NCBI GenBank assembly: GCA_031253795.1
Contig: JAIRVR010000031.1
Location: forward strand, 62,001-126,000
Source: Burkholderiaceae bacterium
Lineage (GTDB): Bacteria > Pseudomonadota > Gammaproteobacteria > Burkholderiales > Burkholderiaceae_C
Length of the DNA stretch: 64,000 bases
Reading direction: 5' to 3'
The notes below the pieces were generated by a model. The model was not told where the DNA came from. It did not search any database and worked only from the letters and a program-made list of their open reading frames with translations. Made by a program: the position numbers and the translations under genes. Shown here piece by piece: positions 1 to 9,527 of this stretch. The stretch's first letter is position 1. Each line of letters begins with the position of its first letter.

Positions 1-491
1 CGTTGCAGCAGCAGCAGCAGCACGGCAAATTCCTGCAGGGTCAGGTCCAGGCGCTGGCCCGCGCGCTCGGCGCGCCGCCTCGGCAGGTCCAGGACCAGGT
101 CGGCCAGCGCCAGCACCGCTTGGGGCGGTGCGGCAACCCTGCCACGCATCCGCAGCCGGGCACGCGCGACCAGTTCCGGCCCGTGCAGGGGCCGGACCAG
201 ATAGTCCTCGGCGCCGTTGCGCAGGCAGTACAGCTTGGCCTCCGGACTGTCGCATACGCTCACCACGATCACGGGCGCACTGCAGGAAGCGCTCAGGGTT
301 TTCAACAGCATGCGGCTGTGGGGCCAAGGCCAGGCCAGCTCCAGCACCACCAGGCTGTAGCCCCCAGCCTGCGCCATGCGGCAGCCCTGCGCCGCGTCAC
401 GGGCCACGTCGACCTCGAACCCGCTGTGGACCAGCACTTGCTGCAGCGAGGCCAGCGCCGGCATCTGGGCATCTACGACCAGCACCCTCAT
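1..491 (-). CDS. OmpR/PhoB-type response regulator with degenerate receiver (C-terminus outside window)
   Basis: Read by hand on the minus strand; the ORF track omits it because it runs off the left edge. It starts MRVLVVDAQMPALASLQQVL and ends in a winged-helix beginning (LDLTLQEFAVLLLLLQ), so it is a receiver plus OmpR-type DNA-binding domain, probably about 220 aa when complete. The receiver is unusual. The acidic pair after beta-1 is reduced to VVDA, the phosphoacceptor position reads LEL (Glu, not Asp) in YSLVVLELAWP, and the usual conserved Lys is Arg (YLVRPL). Phosphorylation is therefore doubtful; the Glu could mimic a constitutively active state. No sensor kinase is visible in the window. 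Family assignment is firm; the consequence of the substitutions is inference. Confidence 0.85.
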   Translation of the reverse strand, partial: MRVLVVDAQMPALASLQQVLVHSGFEVDVARDAAQGCRMAQAGGYSLVVLELAWPWPHSRMLLKTLSASCSAPVIVVSVCDSPEAKLYCLRNGAEDYLVRPLHGPELVARARLRMRGRVAAPPQAVLALADLVLDLPRRRAERAGQRLDLTLQEFAVLLLLLQ

Positions 492-1468
492 GGCCTGCCC
501 CTGCCCCCGCCAGGCATGGCCGCAACTCTCGTACGCCCCACATGTACCGCCCTGCGGCCTGCGTGGACATGCGGTGCGGAACCGCGGGCGCACCGGCCAG
601 ATGCCAGATGGGCCTCCCCCTGCTTCAGATGCGCCCCGGCGCCCCCCTGCCCGGCAAGCCAACGCCATCCGACATCCTTGCTGCGCATGTCCTTACCTTC
701 CTGGATTTTCCCCCGCCCCCTCATCCGGGACGCCGCCAGGCGCACCGGCCGATTGCGCGGTCCCGATTGTCGAAACTGCAACCCATATGGCACGCGACCT
801 GATTGGCAGCGGGCATTCATGACCACAAAAATGCAGGCTAACGCAGGCCCAGGGATTGCGGAATACAGCAACGGTTTTGCTGGCGCAGCGGGACAAGGGC
901 CATCAGAAAATCACAGGTCTGTCTGGCCAATGGCCGCCATGATTCCTGTTCGGCAGGCAATGGCCGCGACAAATGCCTGGATGGAGGCCGATGCCGGTGC
1001 GGGGCCGCCGCCCTGCCGATGGCGTGGACCGGTCTGCGCCAGTCCCTGGCTGCGGCAGCGCCGGCGTCCGCAAAGCGATGGCTTGCACGAGCAGACCTGG
1101 GCTGCACGGCTGCATTGCAGCAGCGGTTCCGCGACGGCACAGGGGATTTTCAGGGGCTGGAATTCGGAGTGCGCCACGGCTATCGGAGGATTCCGCCATT
1201 ACCTCCCGGGATAAACAATTGGCTTGTCTGCAACCATTCAATAATCAGGAATATTCCTGTTTCTCCCTGAAAACGACGATGTGTGTCCTGTACCAGGGCG
1301 CGATCCTTTGATAATCCACGGCCCCGAGCCAGGAAATTCCCGCATATTCACGCCCACCACGGACATGCCCGCAACGGATTATCCGGCCGCATCTGCGTCT
1401 TTTCAGGTCCAGATCGTCGCCACAGCCACCTTGCCCCGCCAGACTGTGGCATCACTCATCCATCAGGC
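492..1468. other. Long intergenic region with no supported gene
   Basis: About 980 bp between the regulator and rpe. Several ORFs cover it on both strands, but their translations are Arg/Pro/Ala-rich, have no recognisable motif and look like GC-rich shadows. The 1200-1330 part is AT-richer and contains a perfect palindrome. It probably holds control sequences for the flanking genes; nothing more can be supported. Confidence 0.5.
1246..1259. promoter_or_regulatory. Perfect 14-bp palindrome CAGGAATATTCCTG
   Basis: The sequence is a perfect inverted repeat with no spacer in an AT-rich part of an otherwise GC-rich intergenic stretch. It has the size of an operator half-site pair, but no regulator can be assigned. 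It lies far upstream of both flanking genes (the regulator at 491 and rpe, which ends at 1521). Confidence 0.3.
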
Positions 1469-1502
1469 ACAAGGCCCGCAAACGCAAGCCTGCGGGCCTT
1501 GT
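1469..1502 (-). terminator. Hairpin after rpe
   Basis: ACAAGGCCCGCA and TGCGGGCCTTGT form a perfect 12-bp stem with a 10-nt loop just downstream of the rpe stop. There is no T-tract on the minus strand, so it may be a weak intrinsic terminator or an mRNA 3'-end stabiliser. Confidence 0.6.
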
Positions 1503-1520
1503 GGCATGGGAGTGCTCGGC

Positions 1521-2204
1521 TCAGGCGGCCAGGGCGGACCGCATGGAATCGATGACGGCGCGGTAGTCGGGCTTGCCGAAGATGGCGCTGCCGGACACAA
1601 AGGTGTCGGCGCCGGCGTCGGCCACACGGCGGATATTGTTTTCCTTGATGCCGCCATCCACTTCGAGGCGGATGTCACGGCCGCTGGCCTCGATGCGCTT
1701 GCGCGCAAGTTCGATCTTGCGCAGCGTGCTGTCGATGAAGCTCTGGCCACCGAAGCCCGGGTTGACGCTCATCAGCAGGATGAGGTCGATGTCGTCGATC
1801 ACCCAGTCCAGCACATCCAGCGAAGCGGCTGGATTGAACACCAGGCCGGGACGGGCGCCCTGGGCGCGGATGTTCTGGATGCTGCGGTGCACATGGGCCG
1901 ACGCATCGGGGTGGAAGCTGATGTAGTCGGCGCCGGCCTTGGCAAAGGCCGTGGCCAGTTCGTCCACGGGCTGGACCATGAGGTGGACGTCGATGGGCAC
2001 GGGCTGGCCGTCGGGCGTCTTGGCATGGGGCTTCAAAGCCTCACAGATCATGGGGCCGAATGTGAGGTTGGGCACGTAATGGTTGTCCATCACGTCGAAG
2101 TGAATCCAGTCGGCGCCAGAGGCAATCACGTTGCGGACTTCGTCACCCAGGCGGGCAAAGTCGGCGGACAGGATGGAAGGGGCAATGCGGTAGGTGGGGC
2201 TCAT
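1521..2204 (-). CDS. rpe: Ribulose-phosphate 3-epimerase
   Basis: Interconverts D-ribulose 5-phosphate and D-xylulose 5-phosphate in the pentose phosphate and Calvin pathways; a cytosolic metalloenzyme with a TIM-barrel fold. The protein opens [20 protein letters not shown], carries the metal-binding [17 protein letters not shown] segment, the signature [15 protein letters not shown] near residue 145 and the C-terminal phosphate-binding VSGSAIFG. I chose the inner ATG at 2204 (227 aa, normal family length) because the ten extra residues in the ORF track precede the conserved N-terminus. The gene is divergent from apaG with only 36 bp between starts. A 12-bp hairpin follows the stop codon. Confidence 0.97.
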   Translation of the reverse strand: MSPTYRIAPSILSADFARLGDEVRNVIASGADWIHFDVMDNHYVPNLTFGPMICEALKPHAKTPDGQPVPIDVHLMVQPVDELATAFAKAGADYISFHPDASAHVHRSIQNIRAQGARPGLVFNPAASLDVLDWVIDDIDLILLMSVNPGFGGQSFIDSTLRKIELARKRIEASGRDIRLEVDGGIKENNIRRVADAGADTFVSGSAIFGKPDYRAVIDSMRSALAA

Positions 2205-2240
2205 GGCCAGGATTGTCGCAGTTACGCTTAACATTCACAC

Positions 2241-2648
2241 ATGCCCATGAACGAGTTCCAGGTCCGGGTGCGCCCCACATTCCTCACGGAGCAATCGGCT
2301 CCGGCGGCCGGGGTCTATGCCTTTTCCTACACGATCACCATCACCAATACCGGCCAGGTGCCGGGGCAGCTGATCGCGCGCCACTGGATCATCACCAACG
2401 AACTGGGCCATGTCGAAGAGGTCAAGGGCCTGGGCGTGGTCGGACGCCAGCCCCTGCTGCAGCCCGGTGAATCCTTCGAGTACACCAGTGGCTGCCAGTT
2501 GCGCACGCCCAATGGCAGCATGCAGGGGAGCTACCTGTGCATCAGCCATGAAGGCGAGGTTTTCGAGTGCGGCATACCGCGCTTCGCCCTGCAGTCGGGC
2601 GCCGACCGCGGCAGCTTTCCGGACCCTGACAGCCGCGTGCTGCACTGA
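2241..2648 (+). CDS. apaG: ApaG (Co2+/Mg2+ efflux-associated protein)
   Basis: A 135-aa single-domain ApaG/DUF525 protein with an immunoglobulin-like beta-sandwich fold. The conserved core is visible: YTITITNTGQVPGQLIARHW, the ELGHVEEVKGLGVVGRQPLL loop and a SYLCISHEGEVFECGIPRF C-terminus. ApaG mutants in enterobacteria show cobalt resistance and reduced Mg2+ efflux; the biochemical role is unsettled. Length equals the family norm. It is divergently paired with rpe and is followed after 66 bp by the Gcr-type membrane protein in the same direction. Confidence 0.95.
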   Translation: MPMNEFQVRVRPTFLTEQSAPAAGVYAFSYTITITNTGQVPGQLIARHWIITNELGHVEEVKGLGVVGRQPLLQPGESFEYTSGCQLRTPNGSMQGSYLCISHEGEVFECGIPRFALQSGADRGSFPDPDSRVLH

Positions 2649-2714
2649 GCGGCGGCCGAGACCCGCCCGCGCGCAGCCGCCATACTCTGCTCCTGCGTTG
2701 CGCACCCTGTCTTC

Positions 2715-4691
2715 ATGAAGCGAATCACCCTAGACCTGCCCGGCCTGCTGGCCGCGCTCGATCCAGAGGCCGATCTGGCCCACCGCCATCTGTGGCTCAT
2801 CCACCTGCTCGAATGGGTGCGTGCACCCAAGCCCTCGGTGGACGCAGCCGTGCAGCGCGTGCAGTTGCTGGTCGATGCCTTCGAGGCCGATCCGGCCGCA
2901 CGCCAGCGCCTGCAGGCCTGGTGGCTGCGCTTCATCGAGACCGTGGACATCACGGCACTGCTGGCGGATTTCGGTTTCGCGCCGCGCACCAACATGTTCA
3001 GCGAGCTGTCCGAGCGCGTGCGCTACAAGCTGCTGCCCAGCACGCCCGAAACCGTCGATGCCTCCGAGCTGTTCATGCTGGCCATGCCCGACGAGTTCGA
3101 CGCGCGCTGGCTGCATGCGCTGGACGCTGGCCTGCTCGACCGCATCGCGGCCCTGCTGGTGGCGGGCGAACCCGGTGCCGAGGCCCAGGGCAGCACCTTC
3201 TGGCAGCACAGCCTGCTGGGCGCCATCACCTATTGCGCGGGCCAGATCCTGTCCACGGGCTTTGCGCCCGAGCTGCGCCTGCGCATGGACGAGCAGGCGC
3301 GCAATGACCAGCCCTTCCATGCACTGATCCACGACGTGGAAAGCCTGCGCGTGGAAGTGCTGCATGCGCTGCGCACCAACGACCGGCGCGACGCGGCCGA
3401 GGCCCGGCTGCGCGAGCGCCTCGACGCATGCCGCGCGGCCGTGACCTCGGTCTACGCGCATTTCGAGTCCGAAGGCATTTCGGTGGGCCTGGTGTTCCGC
3501 CTGCGCCAGCTGCGCGCGCGCATCCTGCGCGTGCGCAGGCTGCTCGACTGCCTGCTGGCCGACAACCGCGCGACCGAAACCGCCGACCTGCTGGCCAACC
3601 TGGTATCGGTGGGCATAGAGCGGCGCAGCCTGCGCGCGCTGCTGGCCACGAATACCTCGCTGCTGGCCGCCAAGGTGGCCGAGCGCAGCGCCGAAACCGG
3701 TGAGCACTACATCACGCGCACGGGCAAGGAATACCTGTCCATGGTCACCAAGGCCGCGGGCGGCGGCTTCGTGATGGCCTTCACCACGCTGATGAAGTTC
3801 GCGCTCTACGCGCTGGGTCTTTCGGCATTCTGGGGAGGCCTGGCGGCCGGCATCAACTACTCCATCAGCTTCGTGCTGATCCAGCTGTTGCATTTCACGG
3901 TGGCCACCAAGCAGCCGGCCATGACGGCCCCGGCCATGGCCGCCAAGCTCAAGGACTTGCGCGCCAGCGAAGCCATCGAGGAATTCGTGGACGAGGTGGC
4001 CCACCTGGTGCGCTCCCAGGTGGCAGCCGTGCTGGGCAATGTACTGGTGGTGTTTCCCATGGTGCTGCTGCTGTCCCTGGGCTATGCCCAGCTCTTCGGC
4101 CACACGCCCATCGATGCACCGCACTCCATTGCCGTGCTGGATTCCCTGAGCCTGCTGGGCCTGTCGCCGCTGTTCGCGGCCTTCACGGGCGTGCTGCTGT
4201 TCGCCAGCAGCCTGATCGCGGGCTGGGCCGAGAACTGGTTCGTGCTGCGCCGCATCGACTCGGTGATCCGCTACAACCCCGGCATCACGCGCTGGCTCGG
4301 CGCGCGGCGTGCCGACCGCTGGGCCCACTTCTGGCGCCGCCACATCTCGGGCCTGGCCGCCAATGTTTCGCTGGGCATGATGCTGGGACTGGTGCCCGCC
4401 TTCGCGGGCTTCTTCGGCCTGGGGCTGGAGGTGCGCCACGTGACACTGTCGGCCGGCCAGATCGGGGCCGCCAGTGCCGCCCTGGGCTGGGAGGTGCTGC
4501 ACTCCAACATCTTCTGGTGGGCCATCGCCCTACTTCCGGTCAATGGCGCGCTGAACGTCACTGTCAGCTTTTATCTGGCATTCCGCGTGGCCCTGAGGGC
4601 ACACAATGTCAGCGGAGTGGACCGATCGCGCATCTATGCGGCCATACGCCGCCGCCTGCGCACGGCGCCGCTGAGCTTCTTCCGCCCCTGA
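2715..4691 (+). CDS. Gcr/COG4389-type membrane protein annotated as site-specific recombinase
   Basis: A 658-aa protein matching the proteobacterial family named after Neisseria Gcr and listed as site-specific recombinase. I see no serine or tyrosine recombinase catalytic pattern. The N-terminal half (1-320) is soluble and helix-rich. The C-terminal half has clear hydrophobic segments (around 350-400 with FVMAFTTLMKFALYALGLSAF, around 435-455, around 475-505, around 555-570, around 610-635), so it is an inner-membrane protein. The recombinase label rests on old Neisseria work and I would treat the function as unknown. It lies downstream of apaG, and a 187-bp gap separates it from the antiporter gene. 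Confidence 0.8.
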   Translation: MKRITLDLPGLLAALDPEADLAHRHLWLIHLLEWVRAPKPSVDAAVQRVQLLVDAFEADPAARQRLQAWWLRFIETVDITALLADFGFAPRTNMFSELSERVRYKLLPSTPETVDASELFMLAMPDEFDARWLHALDAGLLDRIAALLVAGEPGAEAQGSTFWQHSLLGAITYCAGQILSTGFAPELRLRMDEQARNDQPFHALIHDVESLRVEVLHALRTNDRRDAAEARLRERLDACRAAVTSVYAHFESEGISVGLVFRLRQLRARILRVRRLLDCLLADNRATETADLLANLVSVGIERRSLRALLATNTSLLAAKVAERSAETGEHYITRTGKEYLSMVTKAAGGGFVMAFTTLMKFALYALGLSAFWGGLAAGINYSISFVLIQLLHFTVATKQPAMTAPAMAAKLKDLRASEAIEEFVDEVAHLVRSQVAAVLGNVLVVFPMVLLLSLGYAQLFGHTPIDAPHSIAVLDSLSLLGLSPLFAAFTGVLLFASSLIAGWAENWFVLRRIDSVIRYNPGITRWLGARRADRWAHFWRRHISGLAANVSLGMMLGLVPAFAGFFGLGLEVRHVTLSAGQIGAASAALGWEVLHSNIFWWAIALLPVNGALNVTVSFYLAFRVALRAHNVSGVDRSRIYAAIRRRLRTAPLSFFRP

Positions 4692-4878
4692 ACTGCGCAC
4701 GGGCGCGGAACCTTCGTGCTGGCATGCCCGCCAGGCCTTCGGGCCGGCGGCCTGCCAGTGGATCGCCATCGAGGCGTCCCGGCGCGCAATCGCCCGGATG
4801 CCAGGACCACCGCCACGCGCGCGCAGGTCCTGCTGCGCCTCGCTTCCGAGCCGCTGGCTCGCCCGAAAGGACATGCTG

Positions 4879-6141
4879 ATGAGTGAATTGCTGAGCTTGT
4901 GGGAACCCTGGCTGCGCCCGTCTGCGGGCCTGGCCACCGTGCAGTGGTCACTGCTGCTGGCTGTGGCCACCATGGTCGGCTATGCCTGCCAGCGCCATGC
5001 GGCCCTGCCCAAGGTGGTCGGCTATTCGCTGGTGGGCGGCATTGCCGGCCTCATCGGCTTCGGCTCCAATACGGCCTGGCCGCTGCAGGGCACGGGCCTG
5101 TTCCTGCTGGAGCTGGGCGTGGCCATCGTGCTGTTCGAATGCGGCGGCCGGATCACGCTGCGCTGGTTCCGCCACAACCCCATGGTGCTGGTGCAAAGCG
5201 TGGCCGAGTCCGCGCTGACATACTTCCTGGTGTCGCTGGTGCTGGGCGGGCTGGGCGTGGCCCCCGAGGTGGCCGGACCGCTGGCCCTGGTGGCCATGGC
5301 GGCCTCGCCCCTGGTGCTGACGCGCGTGGTGGCCGACATGCGCGCAGCCGGCGCCGTGACCGACCGCGGCCTGGTGCTGGCCACGCTGTCCACGCTGTAT
5401 GCGCTGGCCCTGGGCAGCGCCAAGGCAGGCATGCTGACCCAGCCCAAAGCGGGGTTCGTGGCATCGATCATGCCGGTGCTGGTGGTGCTTGGCGTCTCGG
5501 TGGCGGTGGCCCTGGTGCTGGCCCTGTTGATGCGCCTGGCACTGCGCTTCATGAGCCCGGCCAGCGAGAACACCTCCATCCTCATCCTGGCCCTGATTGC
5601 GGCCAGCGTGCCCCTGACCTCCTACCTGGGTGGCTCGGCGCCGCTGGCGGGCCTTTTGGGCGGCATTTTGCTCAAGCAGTTCAATCCCCGGCCCTGGGCC
5701 TGGCCGCGCCAGCTGGGCACGGCGGCCTCGCTGCTGACCATGCTGATGTTCGTGCTGGTCTCCACGGTGGCCGCGCAGGCCGACTGGAGCGCGCCTGTGG
5801 CCGGCGTGGTGGGTGCCGTGATCCTGGCGCGCCTGGTGGCCAAGACCCTGGGCGTGGCCGTGGGCAATGTGGGCACGGGCGCCAATTGGCGCCAGGCCTT
5901 CTGGGTGGGCTGCGCCATGGCCCCCATGTCCTCGGTGGCCCTGTTGATCGCCTCGCAGTTCGTGGCGGCAGCACCGGACCTGGGTGCGCAGATCGCCGGC
6001 GTGGCCCTGCCCACCATTCTCGTGATGGAGGTGCTGGGTGCCGCCCTGGCCACCGTGGCCATCTACCGCTCGGGCGAAAGCTCCCGCCCTTGGAAGCCGC
6101 TGAGCCGATCGAATACCGCAGGAGATGAACGTGAGTCTTGA
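4879..6141 (+). CDS. Cation:proton antiporter, CPA2/KefB-like membrane domain
   Basis: Sodium/potassium-proton exchanger family integral membrane protein of about 420 aa, almost entirely made of hydrophobic helices (for example [20 protein letters not shown] and [19 protein letters not shown]). The glycine-rich [19 protein letters not shown] and [13 protein letters not shown] segments are typical of the CPA2 fold. There is no C-terminal TrkA-N (RCK) domain, unlike full KefB/KefC. The start is the ATG at 4879: an AAAGG sequence lies 8 nt upstream, and the earlier part of the track ORF is Arg/Pro-rich and unlikely to be coding. It overlaps the YbdK-type gene by 17 bp, so the two are probably co-transcribed and coupled in translation. 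Confidence 0.85.
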   Translation: MSELLSLWEPWLRPSAGLATVQWSLLLAVATMVGYACQRHAALPKVVGYSLVGGIAGLIGFGSNTAWPLQGTGLFLLELGVAIVLFECGGRITLRWFRHNPMVLVQSVAESALTYFLVSLVLGGLGVAPEVAGPLALVAMAASPLVLTRVVADMRAAGAVTDRGLVLATLSTLYALALGSAKAGMLTQPKAGFVASIMPVLVVLGVSVAVALVLALLMRLALRFMSPASENTSILILALIAASVPLTSYLGGSAPLAGLLGGILLKQFNPRPWAWPRQLGTAASLLTMLMFVLVSTVAAQADWSAPVAGVVGAVILARLVAKTLGVAVGNVGTGANWRQAFWVGCAMAPMSSVALLIASQFVAAAPDLGAQIAGVALPTILVMEVLGAALATVAIYRSGESSRPWKPLSRSNTAGDERES

Positions 6142-7255
6142 AGCCTTCAACTCGTCCGAACCGCTGACCCTGGGCGTGGAGCTGGAGCTGCAGCTGGTCA
6201 ACACCCACGACTACGACCTGGCCCCCTATGCCGAGGACATGCTGCGCCTCATGCTCAAGAACCCGCTGCCAGGCAGCGTGGTGCCCGAGATGACGAACAG
6301 CATGATCGAAATCTCGACCAGCGTCTGCCACTCGGCCTCCGAGGTGCTGGGCCAGCTCAGCCAGATCCGCGATGCCCTGGTGCGCAGCGCCGACAAGCTC
6401 AACATCGCCGTGGTCGGCGGCGGCACCCATCCATTCCAGCAATGGCATGAGCGGCGCATCTACGACAAGCCGCGCTTTCAGGAGCTGTCCCAGCTCTATG
6501 GCTATCTGTCCAAGCAGTTCACCATTTTCGGCCAGCACGTGCACATCGGCTGCCCCGATGCCGATGCGGCCCTGCTCATGCTGCACCGCATGTCGCGCTA
6601 CATACCGCACTTCATCGCGCTGTCGGCGTCCAGCCCCTATGTGCAGGGCCATGACACGGCCTTCGACTCGGCACGGCTCAACTCGGTGTTCGCCTTCCCG
6701 CTGTCGGGCCGCGCGCCCTGCGTGCTGCACTGGAACGAGTTCGAGCAGTACTTCGAGAAGATGACGCGCACGGGCGTGGTCAAGAGCATGAAGGACTTCT
6801 ACTGGGACATCCGGCCCAAGCCCGAGTTCGGCACCATCGAGATCCGCGTCTTCGACACGCCGCTGACCATCGAACGGGCCGCGGCCCTGGCCGGCTACGT
6901 GCAGGCCCTGGCCGCCTGGTTCATGGACACCCAGCCCTTCACGCCCGACGAGGACGACTACCTGGTCTACACCTACAACCGTTTCCAGGCCTGCCGCTTC
7001 GGCCTGGAGGCGGTCTATGTGGACCCGGCCTCGGGCGAGCACATGCCGCTGTCCGAGCACATCCTCAAGACCATGGATGCCGTGGCCGACTACGCGGCGC
7101 GCCACGGCGCGGCCCCGGCATTGCATCTGCTGCGCAGCGACGTGGCCGCCGGCAGCAACGATGCACGCTGGCTGCGCGAGCGCCAGCGCGAGGAGCAGTT
7201 GCTGGCCGAGGTCAGCCGGCAGGCCGCGCAGCGCTTTCGCGGCACACCGGTCTAG
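6125..7255 (+). CDS. ybdK: YbdK-type carboxylate-amine ligase (GCS2 family)
   Basis: A 376-aa member of the glutamate-cysteine ligase family 2, an ATP-dependent carboxylate-amine ligase with weak gamma-glutamylcysteine synthetase activity in E. coli YbdK. Visible family features are [12 protein letters not shown] at the N-terminus, the ITNSMIE-like [14 protein letters not shown], the metal/ATP segment [23 protein letters not shown] and [18 protein letters not shown]. The listed start ATG touches the AGGAG at 6120-6124 with no spacer; the in-frame GTG at 6131 has a better 6-nt spacing and may be the real start. It overlaps the antiporter gene, which suggests a joint stress or ion-homeostasis role (inference). 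Confidence 0.9.
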   Translation: MNVSLEAFNSSEPLTLGVELELQLVNTHDYDLAPYAEDMLRLMLKNPLPGSVVPEMTNSMIEISTSVCHSASEVLGQLSQIRDALVRSADKLNIAVVGGGTHPFQQWHERRIYDKPRFQELSQLYGYLSKQFTIFGQHVHIGCPDADAALLMLHRMSRYIPHFIALSASSPYVQGHDTAFDSARLNSVFAFPLSGRAPCVLHWNEFEQYFEKMTRTGVVKSMKDFYWDIRPKPEFGTIEIRVFDTPLTIERAAALAGYVQALAAWFMDTQPFTPDEDDYLVYTYNRFQACRFGLEAVYVDPASGEHMPLSEHILKTMDAVADYAARHGAAPALHLLRSDVAAGSNDARWLRERQREEQLLAEVSRQAAQRFRGTPV

Positions 7256-7264
7256 GACTTCGGC

Positions 7265-9403
7265 TCAGGGCAGGATGGCCGCCGCGCGCGCCGCGGCGAT
7301 CTGGGCATCGGCGTCACGCTGCAGCAGCAGGCGCTGACGCACCAGGTCCTGGGCTGCGGCCGTGACGGCGCTCACATAGCCGTCCTGGCTGCCATAGAGC
7401 TCTTGCAGCGACGGCCGTCCGTCGCCGGCGGCCAGGCGTGCGGCGCGCGTCTTGTGGAAGGGGATGAAGCTGCCCGTGAGATTGGACAGGTCCACGATGC
7501 CCGGCGTGGCCACGTAGTTGAACTCCAGGCTGGTGCCCAGCGGCGCCCTGGCCTCCACGCCGCGTATGCCTGCACGCGTGAGGCCCGTGGCGGGGTCGAC
7601 CTGGGGCACGAGGATGGCGTAGTCCTTGCCCGTGGCGCGCGGCGGCAGCAGGGTGGCGATGCCCGATTCATCCTGGGGCAGGTACTGCGGGCCGAAATCC
7701 AGCAGCGAAAAGCCGTTGTGACGCGCCAGGTAGCTGAACTCGGGAATCGGCGTGGCCACGCCGCCCACGTTCCAGCTCAGCCCTTTCATGGCGGGGAACA
7801 CCAGCTTGTCCGGGCGCACCAGGCTGCCGTCCGCCAGCTTGGGGACCTGGCTGGCCGGTGGCTCCGTGCCGCGCACCACCCAGTCCTCCAGCGCGATGAA
7901 CAGCGCGCGGAAGGTGTCGTTGAAATGCACCACCGTGCCGGCGGGATAGACATTGCGCGTGGGCGCATAGGCGATGCTGGCTGTTCCGCCCGCACCGCCA
8001 TGCTGGGTGCTGGCGTAGTAGTAGATGCGTGCATTGGCGGGCTGGGCGATGTCGCGCAGGCCGTTGGCGTCGGTCAGCACGGGCGAGCCCTGCAACTGCC
8101 AGAATTCGGTGCCCGACAGGCCCAGGAAGAACTTGGGACAGGTGGCCGTGGCCTCGCAGCGCTTCATCACGCCGCCCTGGCGACCACTGACCTCGTCGCT
8201 GTAGTCCCTGTCCAGCCCGCGCGGCGCGGTCTGCCCGAAGGCCGTGTGGTCGGTGCGCAGGCCGCCGCCACCGCCAGGCACGGCAAAGCGGGTGTTGATA
8301 TGCGTCTGGCGCGCGGCCACATGGGCGTAGATGCCGTCGAAGACCTTGCCGCCGGACAGCGCCTGGTTGAAGCCCAGGTGCAGAAAGGTCTTCATGGCAT
8401 TGCCTGATTGCGAGGTGCCCTGGCCTATGGTGTGCGTGATGCGCCCGGCCAGGGGATTGGGTTTGCCATCGGCGTCCGTGGCCTGGCTGCGGAAAAATCC
8501 CACTGTATCGCGCAGCGCGGCCAGGCCCACGCCCATGACCTTGGGATCCTTGGCCACGTAGACCAGTTCATAGAGGTACTGCGGATCGAAGCCCCCCTGC
8601 AGGCAGACGCTGGTGGCGCTGGGTGTGCCGGGGAAGGGGTTGGTCGTGCTGTCGCAGCTGGCGAACTTCCATGCGCTGGCGGGCACGGGCTGGCGCGCAT
8701 CGGTCTCGTTGATGCGCCGGGTCAGCGAATAGCCGGCCTGGGTGTTGTCGAGACTGGCAGGCTCGTACGGGATCATGGTGCCATTGAACACGCCGCCCGG
8801 CAGGGACATGGATGGCGTGGCGGCCGTGGGAACCAGTTCGGTGCGGTAGCTGCCCGTGATGCTGCTGCCGTCCTTGTTGCGCGCCACGGGCACGGTCACG
8901 GTCAGGCGCGCCGGCGAGCTCTTGGGCACATCGCCCTGCCACGCCGAATACAGCAGCACATAGCCGCGTTCCAGATAGACGGCATCGGCCGGCGTGGCCG
9001 CGGGGTTGGGCATGGTCAGGATGTTGCCGCGGTTGGGCGCGTCGTAGCGCAGCACGCCGCTGGCCTTGGACATGTCCCTGGGCTTGAGCATGACGAAGTC
9101 CGTGCTGTACTCCACCATGCCGCGTGCGTTGACGGGCGCCAGCGCCAGGTCCTGGATCACGGCATTGCGGGAGTCCCTCGGGTCCAGCTCGCCGCGCAGC
9201 ACGCCCGTCACTTTTTCATAGGCGCCGACATTGCCGTAGCTGCCGGCAAAGTCCTCGGTGGCGCTGATGCTCAGCTGCATGCGTGGCGCCGAGGCGCCGG
9301 GTGCCGAGTCGCTGCCGCCGCAGGCGGCCAGCAGGCCTGTCGTGGCCAGGGCGGCGGCCAGGCCGGCCCGCCGGACCCCGGTGCCGGGGATGGATGTTTT
9401 CAT
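7265..9403 (-). CDS. Secreted lipoprotein with alpha/beta-hydrolase domain
   Basis: 712-aa protein starting MKTSIPGTGVRRAGLAAALA with a lipobox (LLAAC followed by GGSDSA), so it is probably exported and lipidated. The rest matches the large alpha/beta-hydrolase-domain proteins often found beside Bug-type transporters in Burkholderiales. GLSGTEFWQLQGSP and YYYASTQHGGAGG lie mid-protein, the latter with an HGG motif. I cannot place the whole catalytic triad with certainty. The track ORF extends 120 codons further upstream, but that part lies ahead of a clear signal peptide and is rejected. Last gene of the minus-strand operon 12328-7265, after a Bug protein, so it may hydrolyse an ester taken up or consumed by this pathway (inference). 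Confidence 0.8.
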   Translation of the reverse strand: MKTSIPGTGVRRAGLAAALATTGLLAACGGSDSAPGASAPRMQLSISATEDFAGSYGNVGAYEKVTGVLRGELDPRDSRNAVIQDLALAPVNARGMVEYSTDFVMLKPRDMSKASGVLRYDAPNRGNILTMPNPAATPADAVYLERGYVLLYSAWQGDVPKSSPARLTVTVPVARNKDGSSITGSYRTELVPTAATPSMSLPGGVFNGTMIPYEPASLDNTQAGYSLTRRINETDARQPVPASAWKFASCDSTTNPFPGTPSATSVCLQGGFDPQYLYELVYVAKDPKVMGVGLAALRDTVGFFRSQATDADGKPNPLAGRITHTIGQGTSQSGNAMKTFLHLGFNQALSGGKVFDGIYAHVAARQTHINTRFAVPGGGGGLRTDHTAFGQTAPRGLDRDYSDEVSGRQGGVMKRCEATATCPKFFLGLSGTEFWQLQGSPVLTDANGLRDIAQPANARIYYYASTQHGGAGGTASIAYAPTRNVYPAGTVVHFNDTFRALFIALEDWVVRGTEPPASQVPKLADGSLVRPDKLVFPAMKGLSWNVGGVATPIPEFSYLARHNGFSLLDFGPQYLPQDESGIATLLPPRATGKDYAILVPQVDPATGLTRAGIRGVEARAPLGTSLEFNYVATPGIVDLSNLTGSFIPFHKTRAARLAAGDGRPSLQELYGSQDGYVSAVTAAAQDLVRQRLLLQRDADAQIAAARAAAILP

Positions 9404-9527
9404 GTCTTGTCTCCTGAATGGTTGTGTCGAGGCGCGGGCAAGGCTCCGCCCCGGCTGCCGTGCGCTGCGGCATCCCTGGAGCGGAGAAAGAAACGGGACG
9501 ATGGAGAGCGCGGCGCGCCCCCGGGGC

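Noticed and set aside
5-25. GCAGCA triplet run at the left edge
   Set aside because: It encodes a run of leucines in the response regulator winged-helix domain on the minus strand, not a microsatellite of note.
838-1140. 100-aa minus-strand ORF in the first intergenic region
   Set aside because: No ribosome-binding site or recognisable sequence; Arg/Ala-rich.
3-1214. 403-aa plus-strand ORF
   Set aside because: Antisense to the response regulator and then through a non-coding gap; low-complexity Gln/Arg/Pro composition typical of GC-rich shadows.
2730-4502. 590-aa minus-strand ORF opposite the Gcr-type gene
   Set aside because: Gln/His/Gly-rich mirror translation with no motif; the plus-strand frame is a real membrane protein.
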